Part shown: one piece after another, positions 1 through 10,100 of the stretch
Position numbering within the stretch: position 1 is the stretch's first letter
Layout: the number at the start of each line of letters is the position of its first letter
Source: Zelonia costaricensis
Lineage: Eukaryota > Euglenozoa > Kinetoplastea > Trypanosomatida > Trypanosomatidae
DNA: 64,000 nucleotides
Reading direction: 5' to 3'
NCBI GenBank assembly: GCA_030849075.1
Contig: JASAOO010003531.1
Span: forward strand, 33,542 to 97,541
The notes under the pieces: model-generated
What the model saw: the letters and a program-made list of their open reading frames with translations, nothing else
What the model was told of the DNA's origin: nothing
Databases searched by the model: none
Position numbers and translations under genes: made by a program

Positions 1-1339
1 GGTACGAGCGGTGGCGCTGCGAGACCACTGGGGTGAGCAGCCCCCACGCGACGAAGCCCTGCACGTACTGCAGCGCCACGTCCGCGGTGGCGAACTCGAG
101 CGGGTCGATGTGCGGGGTGCACATGCGCAGCATCGCGTGGTACAGAAAGGCGAGCCGCCGCGCCGTGAGCAGGTGCGCCGAGGCGGTGAGCACGGCTGCC
201 TTGTGCGACTGCCCCTTCGCCTCGTGTGCTGGTGGCCGCCGCTCACCGACGCCGATGTGGCCAAACATCTGGTGCTGCTTCCGCTTCGGCACCGCGCCGC
301 CGTAGAAGGAGGCAAAGGCGAGCAGAACGGCGGAGTAGCCGAGCCTCTTAAGCGCCAGCACGAGGGGGCTCCGCCCTACCGTGCCGTCGGGCCCACTGCC
401 GTTGCCGCTGCCGCCGTCGCCGCGGAACTGTCCCCACGCGGCGGCGAAGTGGCGTGCGTTGAGGGGCGCAGCTGACTTCGCCGGCGCGGCTGACGCCGTC
501 TCCGACACGGCTGCGACGGGTGCGGTGACCGAATCGAGCAGTAGCGGGGGCAGCAGCTGGTAAACGCGCTGGAGCAGCAGCCGCACGTTGCGGCTCACGG
601 CGGAGGACGCCATGGGCTGGTGCGTTGCGTAGTATGCGAAGGCGTCGAGCACCACTCGGTGCACGTCCTCAGCACCCACCGTCACCGCTGCCGCAGGTCC
701 TCCTTCTCGCGTACTGTCAGCTTCCACACCGTCGCCCTCTCCGGCGGAGTCGGCGAACAGGCCGCGCTCTGCCTCGTACTGACGCTGGAGCCACCGCACG
801 ATGCCTTGCGCCTCGGGGCGTGCGACAAAGTGGTAGCGGAAGCAGTTCGAGAGGCGCAGCGGCAGCTCCGAGATGAGCCACAGCACGACGGTGCGGCTCT
901 GCGCGGCGGGGCTGCGCAGACAGTGCGAGAGCCACAGGTCGATCTCCGCCGCGCCGCACTCGAGCACGTCGGCGTCGTCCACGACGAGGTGCAGCTCGGA
1001 GCGGGCGGGGTGCTCTTCGAGCCACTGCACCAGCGCCGCACCGAACTCCAGCGGCGAACAGGCGTAGCTGAGCCGCCGACGCCGCCGTGCTTGGGGCAGC
1101 AGTCGCGCCGTGAGTGCCTGCAGAAGCCCGTACGGGGCACTGAGCGCTGTCGTGTACTCCATGCAAAGCACCGGCGCGTCGGCGCCGACCTGGCTAGAGA
1201 CTGCGGCAGCATGGCGCTCACGTGCGACGAGGTACTCGAGCACCAGCGTCGTCTTGCCACTGCTCGGCGGTCCCACCACGCACACGTAGCCGGAGCCGAA
1301 GAGCACCGCGGCGTCCAGCTCGTCGCGCATGTCCTCCAT
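1..1339 (-). CDS. ORC5: Origin recognition complex subunit 5-like ATPase (3' end beyond window)
   Basis: Probable subunit of the kinetoplastid origin recognition complex, which marks replication origins in the nucleus. The frame starts at ATG 1339 and stays open to the window edge, so at least 446 residues are present and the C-terminus is missing. An AAA-type nucleotide site is visible: Walker A GPPSSGKT at about residues 23-30 and Walker B LHLVVDDAD at about 116-124. The distal part fits the ORC5 C-terminal region: a conserved SPLVLALKRLGYSAVLLAFA helix near residue 330, a basic KRKQHQMFGHIG stretch, then a winged-helix-like segment ending in QRHRSY. Sequence drift from animal and fungal ORC5 is large, and the assignment rests on motif order. 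I recall a T. brucei ORC-interacting factor beside RFC3 that was later called ORC5, which agrees with the neighbour at 2886. Another ORC/CDC6-family AAA protein is the main alternative. Confidence 0.72.
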   Translation of the reverse strand, partial: MEDMRDELDAAVLFGSGYVCVVGPPSSGKTTLVLEYLVARERHAAAVSSQVGADAPVLCMEYTTALSAPYGLLQALTARLLPQARRRRRLSYACSPLEFGAALVQWLEEHPARSELHLVVDDADVLECGAAEIDLWLSHCLRSPAAQSRTVVLWLISELPLRLSNCFRYHFVARPEAQGIVRWLQRQYEAERGLFADSAGEGDGVEADSTREGGPAAAVTVGAEDVHRVVLDAFAYYATHQPMASSAVSRNVRLLLQRVYQLLPPLLLDSVTAPVAAVSETASAAPAKSAAPLNARHFAAAWGQFRGDGGSGNGSGPDGTVGRSPLVLALKRLGYSAVLLAFASFYGGAVPKRKQHQMFGHIGVGERRPPAHEAKGQSHKAAVLTASAHLLTARRLAFLYHAMLRMCTPHIDPLEFATADVALQYVQGFVAWGLLTPVVSQRHRSY

Positions 1340-1955
1340 CACGCCGGCCGCATTAACGGTTGAGGGCGACGATGCGAGTCTATAGGGGTGTGTATGTGTG
1401 TTTGGGCTTCGATGCGGTGCCGCTTATGTGTGTCTGTGGGGAGGTGGACGGAGGAGGAAGACGCCTTGTCCGTTTCAGCGTGTGTGAGAGCAGCTGCAAG
1501 CGCAAGCGGAAGAGAGGAGGCGACGTGCGAAGGGTGTGAGCGGTTGAACCTCCGGCCGGCGGCATACGGGCTGACGTGTCCGCTGCCGCTGCGACACGAG
1601 GGAGCCTTCGGCAAGCCAGGTGTGCCCTGCACTGCGTTCGGGTAGGCAGCGCAGAGAGACGTTTGGCAACAAAGACGATGGCGGCGACTACGCCTGCATG
1701 ACGCGCACAGCCGCACTTGCGGTGGGTGCGGGACAAGGCTTGTGAGAGGAACAGGACCACCAAACACTACCGCGTCACGGACGCGTTGCAGATCGAGACA
1801 AGCGAAGGGGGGAGGGCCGATGGGGGGGGGGGAGGGGTTGGGGAAGGCGAGCGAGGCCGTCGCTGCCCCTCTCGTTTAAGTCACCTCGTGCGCAGAGAGG
1901 CGAACAGAGGACCAGGGGACGAGGCTAGATGGGCCACTGCGAGGGTGGTGCCGCG
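1340..1955. other. Intergenic: 5' leader of ORC5-like gene and 3' UTR of the 85-residue gene
   Basis: No credible reading frame. Minus-sense sequence just upstream of ATG 1339 is rich in CT and CA. A run of 11 G on the plus strand at 1822-1832 is a C tract in minus-sense RNA. It probably holds the poly(A) site of the upstream gene and the spliced-leader acceptor of the ORC5-like gene, but I cannot place either site exactly. Confidence 0.6.
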
Positions 1956-2213
1956 TTACGGCATGTCCTTGTACGCCTGCGTGTAGTTCCACCGGTTTGT
2001 CTTGAAGTGGCGCCGCTTGCTGAAGCGGTTGCGGGCGTCGGCGGCGGCCTGGTGGGATGGGTGGAAGCGCTTGTCGCGCATGAAACGGTGGCGGTACTTG
2101 TGGCCACAGAACCAGTGTGCGACGAAGTTGATGTTGGTGGGCCGGAAGAGCATCAGGTTCGGCATGGTGGGCCGGAAGAGCATCCAGCTCGGTGCCGTCG
2201 CACGGAAGAGCAT
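1956..2213 (-). CDS. Small basic conserved-looking protein with triplicated MLFR start
   Basis: An 85-residue frame ending in TAA. Function unknown. The C-terminal 55 residues are strongly basic and aromatic (for example HWFCGHKYRHRFMRDKRF), a composition seen in small mitochondrial ribosomal or nucleic-acid-binding proteins; that role is only a guess. The N-terminus consists of three near-identical 10-residue units, MLFRATAPSW, MLFRPTMPNL and MLFRPTNINF, each beginning with an in-frame ATG. I start at the first unit because a clear polypyrimidine tract and AG acceptor lie directly upstream (2233-2280), giving a leader of about 19 bases. Initiation at the third unit would give a 65-residue protein and may be ancestral. 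The frame runs open upstream to 2300, but that part overlaps the splice signal and is not coding. Confidence 0.6.
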   Translation of the reverse strand: MLFRATAPSWMLFRPTMPNLMLFRPTNINFVAHWFCGHKYRHRFMRDKRFHPSHQAAADARNRFSKRRHFKTNRWNYTQAYKDMP

Positions 2214-2885
2214 CCCGCCGTTCCCCGCCTTGCTGGAGGCAAAGACGGAGGGAGAGGAGAGGGAGAGCGAAGGGCAACCGAGTAACAGGTCGAAACCCAA
2301 GGACCGTCACTGTCACGACACACGTGGTGCGACTGGGTGCAGGGCACAGACTCAAGACCCGCTTTGAGGGCAAAGAAGCACCACGGAAAGAGAAAAAGGG
2401 GGGAGGGCAGAGAAGAAGAGGAAGGGAGTTGTGAGTGACGGGATCGCAGCTGGTGCGTCGACCTTCTCCGTAAGAGAAAGAGCATGGGGCCGACGGCGCG
2501 CTGAGAAGGAGGTGAACAAGTAGAAGGGGGGGGCGCTGCTGCTTGACCGGCCGCGCCCCTCCCCCTCTTGTCGTTGACACCGGACGCGTCAGCCGTCCAC
2601 CAGGAGATGAAGTCGATGTGGGAGATGCCACCGCCGGTTCCGTACCACATTCAGCATCCAGCATCTTGATTGTTTTTGCTTCTCCTTTGCTCAGCTACGG
2701 ACGGTGAGCCAGCACCTCTGGGGTACTCCTCCCGTTGCCATCAGCCGCACACACAGCCGATGGACACAACAGTGCCTCTATGGTGCCACCTCTCCTTCGG
2801 CCGTGTCTTCGACTCTTGCCCGAAGGGCCCTGTTACTCGCACCGGCGCGAGTCACGCCGACCTGTTTGATGGGTGGGTCGGCGCG
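2214..2885. other. Intergenic: splice region of 85-residue gene and 3' UTR of RFC3-like gene
   Basis: Apart from the acceptor at 2233-2280 I see no gene. The minus-sense sequence is CT-rich with short homopolymers, as expected for a 3' UTR. Confidence 0.6.
2233..2280 (-). promoter_or_regulatory. Predicted trans-splice acceptor of the 85-residue gene
   Basis: Read on the minus strand this is an almost pure pyrimidine tract (CTCTCCCTCTCCTCTCCCTC core) followed by TTTGCCTCCAG. The first AG downstream of the tract is the complement of bases 2233-2234 and lies about 20 bases before the ATG at 2213. It decides the start by excluding the upstream in-frame extension. Confidence 0.6.
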
Positions 2886-3941
2886 TCACTGTTGCTTGAT
2901 GAGCTTCATGACACCCGCGACGAAGGCCTCGAGGTGCAAGATGGGCTTCGTGCCGAGCTTCATGTTGTGGTCGTACTTGGCGGCCAGCTCTATCAGCGGG
3001 TGCTGCAGGGCCGGCGGGACGGCGGCGAGCAGGCAGTCCACCAGCGTTTTCAGGATCGTTTCACCGGAGATGCACTGCGCGAGAAGGTCGTAGAACTTGA
3101 GCCGCACCTCGTGCAGCCGCTTCGGTGTCTGCTCCGACACGATGTCGTGTGCGATCTCGTCGAGGAAGAGCTTCCAGTCCGCCTGCGGGATGGCGGCCCC
3201 GCTGCCGCTCCAGTCCACCTTCGCCATGGCCGCCGCCTCCAGCATCAGCAGACCACGCCGCAGGTTGCCGCCACAGCGCAGCGCCAGCGTATTGAGAAAG
3301 GCCGCCGACGGGGCGGCCCGACCCTCGCCGTCGCAGACGTGCTGCACGGCCAGCTTCAAGTTGTCCTTGGAGTGTGCCGCTACGCGGATGCCGAGGCAGC
3401 GGGAACGCAGCGGCGGGATCAGCCGGGAGGTTGAGTTGCACATGAGGAAGAGGCGGCACGTGCTCATGTACTTCTCCATGGTGCGGCGCAGCGCGTGCTG
3501 GGCGCTGCGGCTCATCTTGTCCACCTCGTTAAGCACCACCACCTTGTAGGGCACGTTCTTGGGGTTGTTTGCCGTGGTGTGCAGCGGCACCGTCTGCGCG
3601 ATCTCGCGGATCATCTGCATGACGATGACGCGATCGTAGTTGCCGGCGTCGGAGGGGTTGATGTCGATGTGGTGTGGCGAGCTGAGGGTGGCGATGTCGA
3701 CCACCTTGCTGTCCGAGACCTGCACACTCTTGTGCTCCAGGCGCACGGAGTAGGAGCTCGGGCCGTAGATCTCGTGCAGCACCGCCATCGCACGGGTCTT
3801 CTTGCCGCTGCCAGAGGGGCCGTAGAAGAGGAGGTGCGGCAGGTCCTGTGCGGTGGCGAGCCGCGTGAGCACCGAGTTCAGCTCTGGGTACAGCTCCACA
3901 TCCTTGAGCGTCTTGGGCCGGTACCGGTCCACCCACAACAT
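2886..3941 (-). CDS. RFC3: Replication factor C small subunit, RFC3 type (yeast Rfc5)
   Basis: Subunit of the clamp loader that places PCNA on primed DNA using ATP, in the nucleus. The 351-residue protein matches the family in length. It begins MLWVDRYRPKTL, the RFC box near the N-terminus. Walker A GPSGSGKKT is at about 41-49. The Walker B strand is VVVLNEVDK at about 134-142, where NEVD replaces the DEAD-type acidic pair, as in the RFC3 subclass. The arginine-finger SRC motif is at 180-182, after MEKYMSTCRLFLMCNSTS. The GKKT P-loop and the ALRRTMEKYMST helix identify human RFC3/yeast Rfc5 rather than RFC2 or RFC4. The frame is open three codons further to a TTG, so the ATG at 3941 is the start. 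Lying near the ORC5-like gene is suggestive, but polycistronic neighbours need not be co-regulated. Confidence 0.95.
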   Translation of the reverse strand: MLWVDRYRPKTLKDVELYPELNSVLTRLATAQDLPHLLFYGPSGSGKKTRAMAVLHEIYGPSSYSVRLEHKSVQVSDSKVVDIATLSSPHHIDINPSDAGNYDRVIVMQMIREIAQTVPLHTTANNPKNVPYKVVVLNEVDKMSRSAQHALRRTMEKYMSTCRLFLMCNSTSRLIPPLRSRCLGIRVAAHSKDNLKLAVQHVCDGEGRAAPSAAFLNTLALRCGGNLRRGLLMLEAAAMAKVDWSGSGAAIPQADWKLFLDEIAHDIVSEQTPKRLHEVRLKFYDLLAQCISGETILKTLVDCLLAAVPPALQHPLIELAAKYDHNMKLGTKPILHLEAFVAGVMKLIKQQ

Positions 3942-4043
3942 GGCACACAACAGCGCAGCGAATGCAGGGCGGGGAGAAAAGAAGGGAGGTGAAGCAACTC
4001 GGTCAGCCCAAACACAACGAGGAGGCGAGATCCTGAGAACTGC

Positions 4044-4074
<31 letters not shown>

Positions 4075-5132
4075 CTCCGCTCTTCTATGCGTGCAAGGGG
4101 ATTGGCAGCGGAGGCAGGACAGGTATCTCTGCCGTCCGCTTGTACTCGCTTCAGTGTATGAAAGTGGCTCGACGAGGCTACGGTGGCGGGTGAGCTCTGT
4201 ATGTGGATGTGTGACTGTCAAGTGAGGGGGTGGGTGGGTGTAGGGTGATGGGCAAGCGGCGCGGCCACACCTGAAATGCGCCACGCACCGGTGCAGCGCG
4301 TGGAAACAAAGTGAACAGGAGGACGACCGGAGAAGGTGTGGCGATGCCGTGAGGTAGAGGAGGGAGAAGGGGGGGGCGAAATAGGCGCTTGTTCTGGTGC
4401 CCCGGCTGCCGCCGCTGAGTGGCTGTGACACTCGCCGTGTGTGGTGGTGGTGAAGTAGCATACACCCACCTCGTATACGGTCCTTCTCCTGTAGAGTTGT
4501 TGGGCGAGAGGAGCGGTGTACACGCGCATGTTGACCTCCATGGAGTTGTGGTGCGCACCGTCATCAAAGAGAAGCGGCAACAGACCCGCATACATGCGCA
4601 ATTGCAAGGGAACACGGGAAGGGGACTAGGGAGTGGCAGCGGAGGACAGGGGAGGCAGGAGCCAGCACCACAGCTTTGACGCGCCACGGCGCCTGAAGAA
4701 AAAAAAAAGGGGACGCCAGACACACACAAACACAGAGGAAGATGGGAGTGAAGGGAGGAGGGAGAGCTGAATGCGGTGGGGGTTGACCTGCTCGAGTCGC
4801 AGTGACACTCCGCCGTACTCCGGCCCGCCGATAAGGAACGTTCGCGGGGTGCTTGCGGCTGCACCGACCCGAACAACAACGCCAGCGTCAGTCAAAAACA
4901 AGACGCGTCGCAGGCGGCGCACCACAACAGCAGCGCGCCCGAACCCATCACACCATTATGCACTCCACTGCAGGTCTCTACTTGATTGGGTCAGGGGCTT
5001 AACACCCTCCTGGACCGCCGACCTTCCCTTGCCCACCCCGCCCCGCCCTTTCTCGGCGCAGCGGCAGTCGGCGCTTCAGAGAGGCTGTGACGTCCCCCCC
5101 TCCCTCACGTGCCCCTCACCCCCGGTAACACC
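3942..5132. other. Intergenic: RFC3 leader and carrier 3' UTR
   Basis: No supported gene. The minus-sense leader of the clamp-loader gene has a pyrimidine tract just before its ATG. The rest is CT/TG-rich 3' UTR-like sequence, with a 10-base A run at plus 4699-4708 (U tract in RNA) and the dinucleotide repeat listed at 4047. Confidence 0.6.
4047..4074. repeat. (GT)14 microsatellite
   Basis: Uninterrupted GT repeat on the plus strand, so CA in minus-sense RNA. Most other dinucleotide repeats in the window are CA on plus (UG in RNA), so this one has the less common polarity. Confidence 0.95.
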
Positions 5133-6074
5133 TTACCAGCCGTGGCCGATCATAAACGTCGTCGTCAGCTCGATGCCGAGCCACACCGAGGCGTTGGCAG
5201 GGACGGCGCGGATGAGGCAGGCGGTGTAGCCCTTGTAGAAGGCACGCACGCCGCCGGCCTGATACGTGGCGCGAATAACGGCGGGGATGGACACCCTCGT
5301 CTTGGAGGCTTGTACACGCGTCTTGATGAAGTCGCACGGGTAGTTGCTTGTCCAGAAGCACATGCCGGCCACGGCACCGCTGAGCATTGGCACGGCCACC
5401 TCGCGGCCGGTGCGTGACGCGGCGAGCGGCGTGTCGAGCAGCGTGTGCCGCGCCGTCTGGTACCCCATGAAGTAAAACGGGAGCCCGATGAGGCGGGACA
5501 TGAGGGTCGGCGTGTAGCCGGAGAGGATGCCGCGGTAGCCCTCGAGTTGGATGATGCGCCGCAGGCACGTGATCGGGCCCGTCACCGTCGCCGACTCCTT
5601 GCCACCCTTGCCGATCATCTGCAGCTGCACCTTCACCTTCTCGACCGGCACAATCGTGAAGACGTAGAGCGGGGCCGTGAGCTGGCCGGCGAGGGCGGTG
5701 CGCCACAGCGGGAGTGGGGTGCGCGGGTCGTGGCCGGGTGGCGTGACCCAGTTACTCATCGTCTGGTTGAGGCTGAACAGGACCGAGTTCTGGAAGCCGC
5801 AGAAGAAGAGCGGCGGGGTGACACCGCGGTAGAAACCGCGCAGGCCCTCCTCCTTCCACGTGTGCCGCGCGCACGACGACACGGAGGCGAAGAGGCCGTT
5901 CTGCACGCGCGACTTGATGGTATCGAAGGGGTGGCTCGTGGCGGCCTGCAGCACGCCGCCGACGGTGCCCCCGACGAGGCGGCGCAGGATGCGCAGGTTG
6001 TCCTCAGAGAGACCGCCCGTGTGCGGCGCCGCCACCGCTGCCGCAGGACTCACCGGGGCCGCAGCGTTAGACAT
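5133..6074 (-). CDS. Mitochondrial carrier protein (SLC25; carnitine/ornithine-carrier-like)
   Basis: Six-helix transporter of the inner mitochondrial membrane exchanging a small metabolite. The 313 residues contain the three tandem repeats of the family, each with its signature after the odd-numbered helix: PFDTIKSRVQ at about 49, PVEKVKVQLQ at about 143 and PCDFIKTRVQ at about 246. The matching glycine/aromatic motifs follow, such as EGLRGFYRG, EGYRGILSG and GGVRAFYKG. Near the C-terminus RAVPANASVW resembles the R-x-x-PANA motif of the carnitine/acylcarnitine and ornithine carrier branch, which is the basis for the subfamily guess; the true substrate is unknown. The first 25 residues are alanine-rich and variable. 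The ATG at 6074 gives the family length. Confidence 0.9.
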   Translation of the reverse strand: MSNAAAPVSPAAAVAAPHTGGLSEDNLRILRRLVGGTVGGVLQAATSHPFDTIKSRVQNGLFASVSSCARHTWKEEGLRGFYRGVTPPLFFCGFQNSVLFSLNQTMSNWVTPPGHDPRTPLPLWRTALAGQLTAPLYVFTIVPVEKVKVQLQMIGKGGKESATVTGPITCLRRIIQLEGYRGILSGYTPTLMSRLIGLPFYFMGYQTARHTLLDTPLAASRTGREVAVPMLSGAVAGMCFWTSNYPCDFIKTRVQASKTRVSIPAVIRATYQAGGVRAFYKGYTACLIRAVPANASVWLGIELTTTFMIGHGW

Positions 6075-7175
6075 GACGTCGAGGCCGTGGAGGAGGAGGG
6101 GGCAGGATCAGACGTTGCTGAGCCTCTGCAGGCAGATACACACAGGCACACAGAAGCACACCAGCGGCGCTGAATGCGAAGTCGTGTGGGTGTGTGCCTA
6201 CTCTCCGATGGTGGAGCTGCCCTGTGCGCGGCGACGGAGACAAAGGTCAATGCGCGGCTGTGTGGGTTTGTGCTGTGAAAGGCTATGAGCCGAACAGATG
6301 AGGGCGGAACTGCAAGCGTGACGTGCAGGGGGAAGACGAGGCGAGAGAGGGAAGACAGGAGAGGGGGGAGGGAGGGTGACGCGGAAAGGCGCGTAGACAG
6401 TTGAGGCGGCGGCCAAGCGCCAAAGAGGGTTCCCACACGCACCCCCCCTCCTTCCCGGAGGGGCTCGCAAGAGGGGGAGGGGACTTCCGTGCCGCGAACT
6501 GCTGTCCAAAACGTACCTGTGTGTGCGGGTGGGAACGCCAAGGGGAGTTCACCGCGTCACAACGCTGGCCACACTTTTTTCTTTTGCGTCAACGGGAACG
6601 CCGTGATGGAAGAGCCGCAAGACAAGCGGCTGCTACAGTCGAGTGAGGACATCAAAGGAGGGAAAGGTGGGGAAGGGGGGAGCGGGGACTCTGGTGATGT
6701 GGGTTCTAAAGAGGTTGGCGAGCGACTTGCATCGGGAAGATCCTGCCGCGCTCTCTCAATCCTCCCTCGAGCACGGCGAGTGCGCATTGTCGAGGCAGGG
6801 CCCATCCGCGCAGACGCCGAAAAGAGCGCTGCAAGGGAGGTTAGTGTACATGCGTGCCGGTAGACAAGGTCCACGCTCGACACCGGAAAGGAAACAGTGG
6901 CCGCAAAAGAACAAAAGGAAAGTAAAAGCTGTTGCGGCGCTATTGTGGGCATGCACAAGGCAGCCACCGTCGGCCCGCCCCCGCTCCGCCTCACCCCGCG
7001 CCATCCAGCACGCACGGCAGCGTGCACTAGGGTACATGACATCGAGGCCGCAAAAGAAGCAGCAAAAGACCCACCGCGCGGAGGTGATCCGTGCGGGGCC
7101 TGCGTTGACGCGCACACACACACACACACAGAGACATACACACACACACACGCCGCAGCGTCACTGCGCCGAGGT
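6075..7175. other. Intergenic: carrier leader and 3' UTR of the SPEF2-like gene
   Basis: No supported gene. Pyrimidine-rich in the minus sense. A CA microsatellite with interruptions lies near 7111-7151 within the presumed 3' UTR, only about 25 bases from the stop codon at 7176. Confidence 0.6.
7111..7151. repeat. Imperfect (CA)n microsatellite
   Basis: Two CA blocks split by GAGACATA on the plus strand; UG repeats in minus-sense RNA, at the start of the 3' UTR of the SPEF2-like gene. Confidence 0.9.
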
Positions 7176-10100
7176 TCACCGGCGACGGAAGAACTGACGG
7201 CGGCGGAAGAGGTCGGCCTGGTTGAGCATTTTGCGGCCCATCGGCGAGGCGCAGACGTCCTCGAAGGAGCGGCTGTCGGCAGCGCCGAAGAGGAGGCGCA
7301 GGTGCATCTTGCTGCACGGGTCCGGCTGGTCCATGAGCCGCGCGTTGGTCGCCTTGAAATGACACAGCGCGTCCATCTCGTCAAACGAGACGCGGCCGGC
7401 GGCGCTGGGGGACGACAGGACGTGGAAGGCCTTCTGTGCACCGCGGACGGGCTGCGGGTCGGCGCACAGGAAGCCGAGCAACACGTAGGGCGCGATGGTC
7501 TGCGTGGCTGGATTGTGGAAGGTGCCCCAGAGAATGCGGGTGTAGGCCTCCAGCAAGGCGTCGTCGAGGTAGCGGTCAAAGAAGAAGGGCAGGTCGAAGA
7601 ACTGCTCCTCCGTCAGCTCGCCAAGCCCGAGGCTGGCACGCGCGTTCAGCAGGTCCTGCAACGCGATCTCACGGATGCCGTGGTGCGAGCCGGTGCTTGT
7701 CGGCGTCTGCGCCGCTGCGGGTGTGACCCAAAAAAGAAGGTGCACCACCACATCGCGCCAGTCGACAAAGCCCGTGCGGTGCGGGTCAAAAGTGGCGAAG
7801 AGCTCCTCGCGTGTCTTGACGACGTTGTGCGCCGCGTCGAGCCCGACGGCAGCGGCCTCGGCGTAGTCGCCGTCCTCGACGAGGAGGAGAAAGTCGAAGC
7901 GGCTGAGCTGGTAGTCCGGCGCGACGCAGCGGAACTGCTGCACCAGCTCCAGCAGCCGCACCGCCGTCAGCCCGGGGTGCAGCGTGAGCTCTGGGTCCGT
8001 CAGCTGGGCGAACAGCGGGACGTCCGTCAGAAAGCTGCGACAATCCCCCGCCTTTGTCGGGACACGCGACGTGCCGCTCATCGAGTAGCCTTCGCTGTCG
8101 TGGGCGCGGGAGCTCCGCGCCGCGCGGTCCATCAAGACCGCGAAGGTCACGCAGCCGAGGTGCATCACCGGACTCCGCCGCTCCGACTCCACGCAGCCGC
8201 GCAGCACGTACACGGCCGAGTTCGCCGCGGTTGCCTCGCGGGCCATGACATCGAGGAGCGCCGCCTCCATGCGGGAGCGCATCTTCTTGGCGTGCGCCTC
8301 GGCCTCCTTCAGCAGCGTGCGCCCGCACGCCTGCACCGCCCCGACGCGCGCGACGGCTGCCGCACGCTCGGCCTCCATCAGGCCGTAGCACTTTGCCGCC
8401 GCAACGGCGAAGATGGAGGAGGCCGCTGTCGGCCCGCTGCCCGCCGCGGTGTTGCCGCCGCCCGCCCCGCCGCCCGCGCGCTTCGGGGCCTTCCCCTGCG
8501 CGTCCACGGCGGCCTTGAGTCGGTCTGTGATGGTGGTGAACCCGTTCAGCACCCCCTGCACCAGCTCCACCAGGTGCTCATCCGCCGTCTTCTCGCTCTG
8601 CTCCTCGGCGGCCTTGTGCCCCTTCTTGGCCGCCGCCGCACGCTTCTCCTTCGCCGGCTTCCCGCCCGGCGCGGCGTCCGCGGAGCCGCCCGCTGACTGC
8701 GCGGCCCGCTCCGTCGCGTTGCCCGTCAGCACCGGCATCTCCGTCTCCACATCGTCGAAGGAGAGCGGCTCGCCCGTTGCGGCGCCGAGGAAAAAGGCGA
8801 AGATGTGCATCACAAACCCGTAGCGCTCCACCTCGGCCTGCAGCAGCCGCGCAAATTCCTGGCAGACGAGCATCTGCCACCCACCGGCAAAGCTGGCGGA
8901 GCTCGTCAAGGTGTCGAGCAGGCCCCGCGCCTCGCCGTCCCGCAGCGCGATGCAGCGGTGCAGCGCCTCGTCGAGCGCGTCCAGCGAGAGGTGCAGCTCC
9001 GCCTTGCACGCGGGCTGCCCACGCATCGACTCCGGCACGGCGTCAAAGCAGCGCTGGAAGCGGTGCAGGATTGCCTGCTTGTCGTCCGGCCGCTTCCAGT
9101 ACGAGGTCAGCTGCGCCTCGGCGCTGGTGTAGTAGCGCAGGAAGAGCTGCACCAGCTGCGTCGCGCTCCGCCACACGCCGCCGTAGTCGGCCTCGTAGTG
9201 CTCCGTGAACGTCCCGAGGGCGCCGAATATGATCTCCGCCGCCTCGGCGCTCAGCGTCGCCGTCGTCGCGTTGGACGCGCTCTTCGTTGTGGGCGTCAGA
9301 GCGGGTGGCAGGGGGGCGCCCTTCTCCGTGTACAGCTCCGTTAGCCGCTGCCGCTCCGCCTCGCGTGCGGCCTTCTGCGTCTGCGCCGTCTCCTCCAGCG
9401 TGCGCAGCCGCGCAGCCGAGGCGTCGTGCTCGTCGAGCAGCTGCCGGCACACGCGGAAGTTGGAGATAATGTGGTCGACCGCCTCGAGGGCCTCGCGCTG
9501 CACCACGTCGGCCGGGCCGTCCCCGGAGAGCTCGTAGACGCGGGCGAAGGTGGCGCCTTCGGCCTGCTGCGAGAGCCACCGGCGCGTCGCCGCCCAGCTC
9601 TCGAGGTGGTGCAGCACCGTCTCGTGCAACTCAACCGAGGAGGCGTCGGGGCGGCCTAGCGGCACCATGAAGGGCAGCCGCTCCGGCGGCGGCGGGTTGT
9701 ACGTGAGGTGATACTTCTCGCCCGTCTCCCGGTCGACGCGCAGGCCCGCGAAGCGGCGGAAGACCTCCTCGGGGGCGCAGTCGATGTGCAGCACGCCGGA
9801 GAGGACGAGGGGGAGGGAGGAGAGCTCCGCCTCCGCCCGCGCAATGAAGGCGCGCTCCGCCTCCTGCGCCGCCTGCGTGTCCTCCACCTCGGGCAGCTCC
9901 GCTGGCGGCAGGGCCGCTAGGTCGACCTTCTTGAGCGGACGCGCCTTGGGCTCCTGCTTCGCGGGCGCATCGTGCTCGGCGCTGAGGTGGTCGGGCAGGC
10001 GCAGCAGCGGCGGCAGCGCGTCGCTGGTGACGGCCTCGGCGCTGGCCTCCGCGGCCGTCTTGAGGCCCCAGCGGTGGGCGACGCGACAGTGCGGGTGCGT

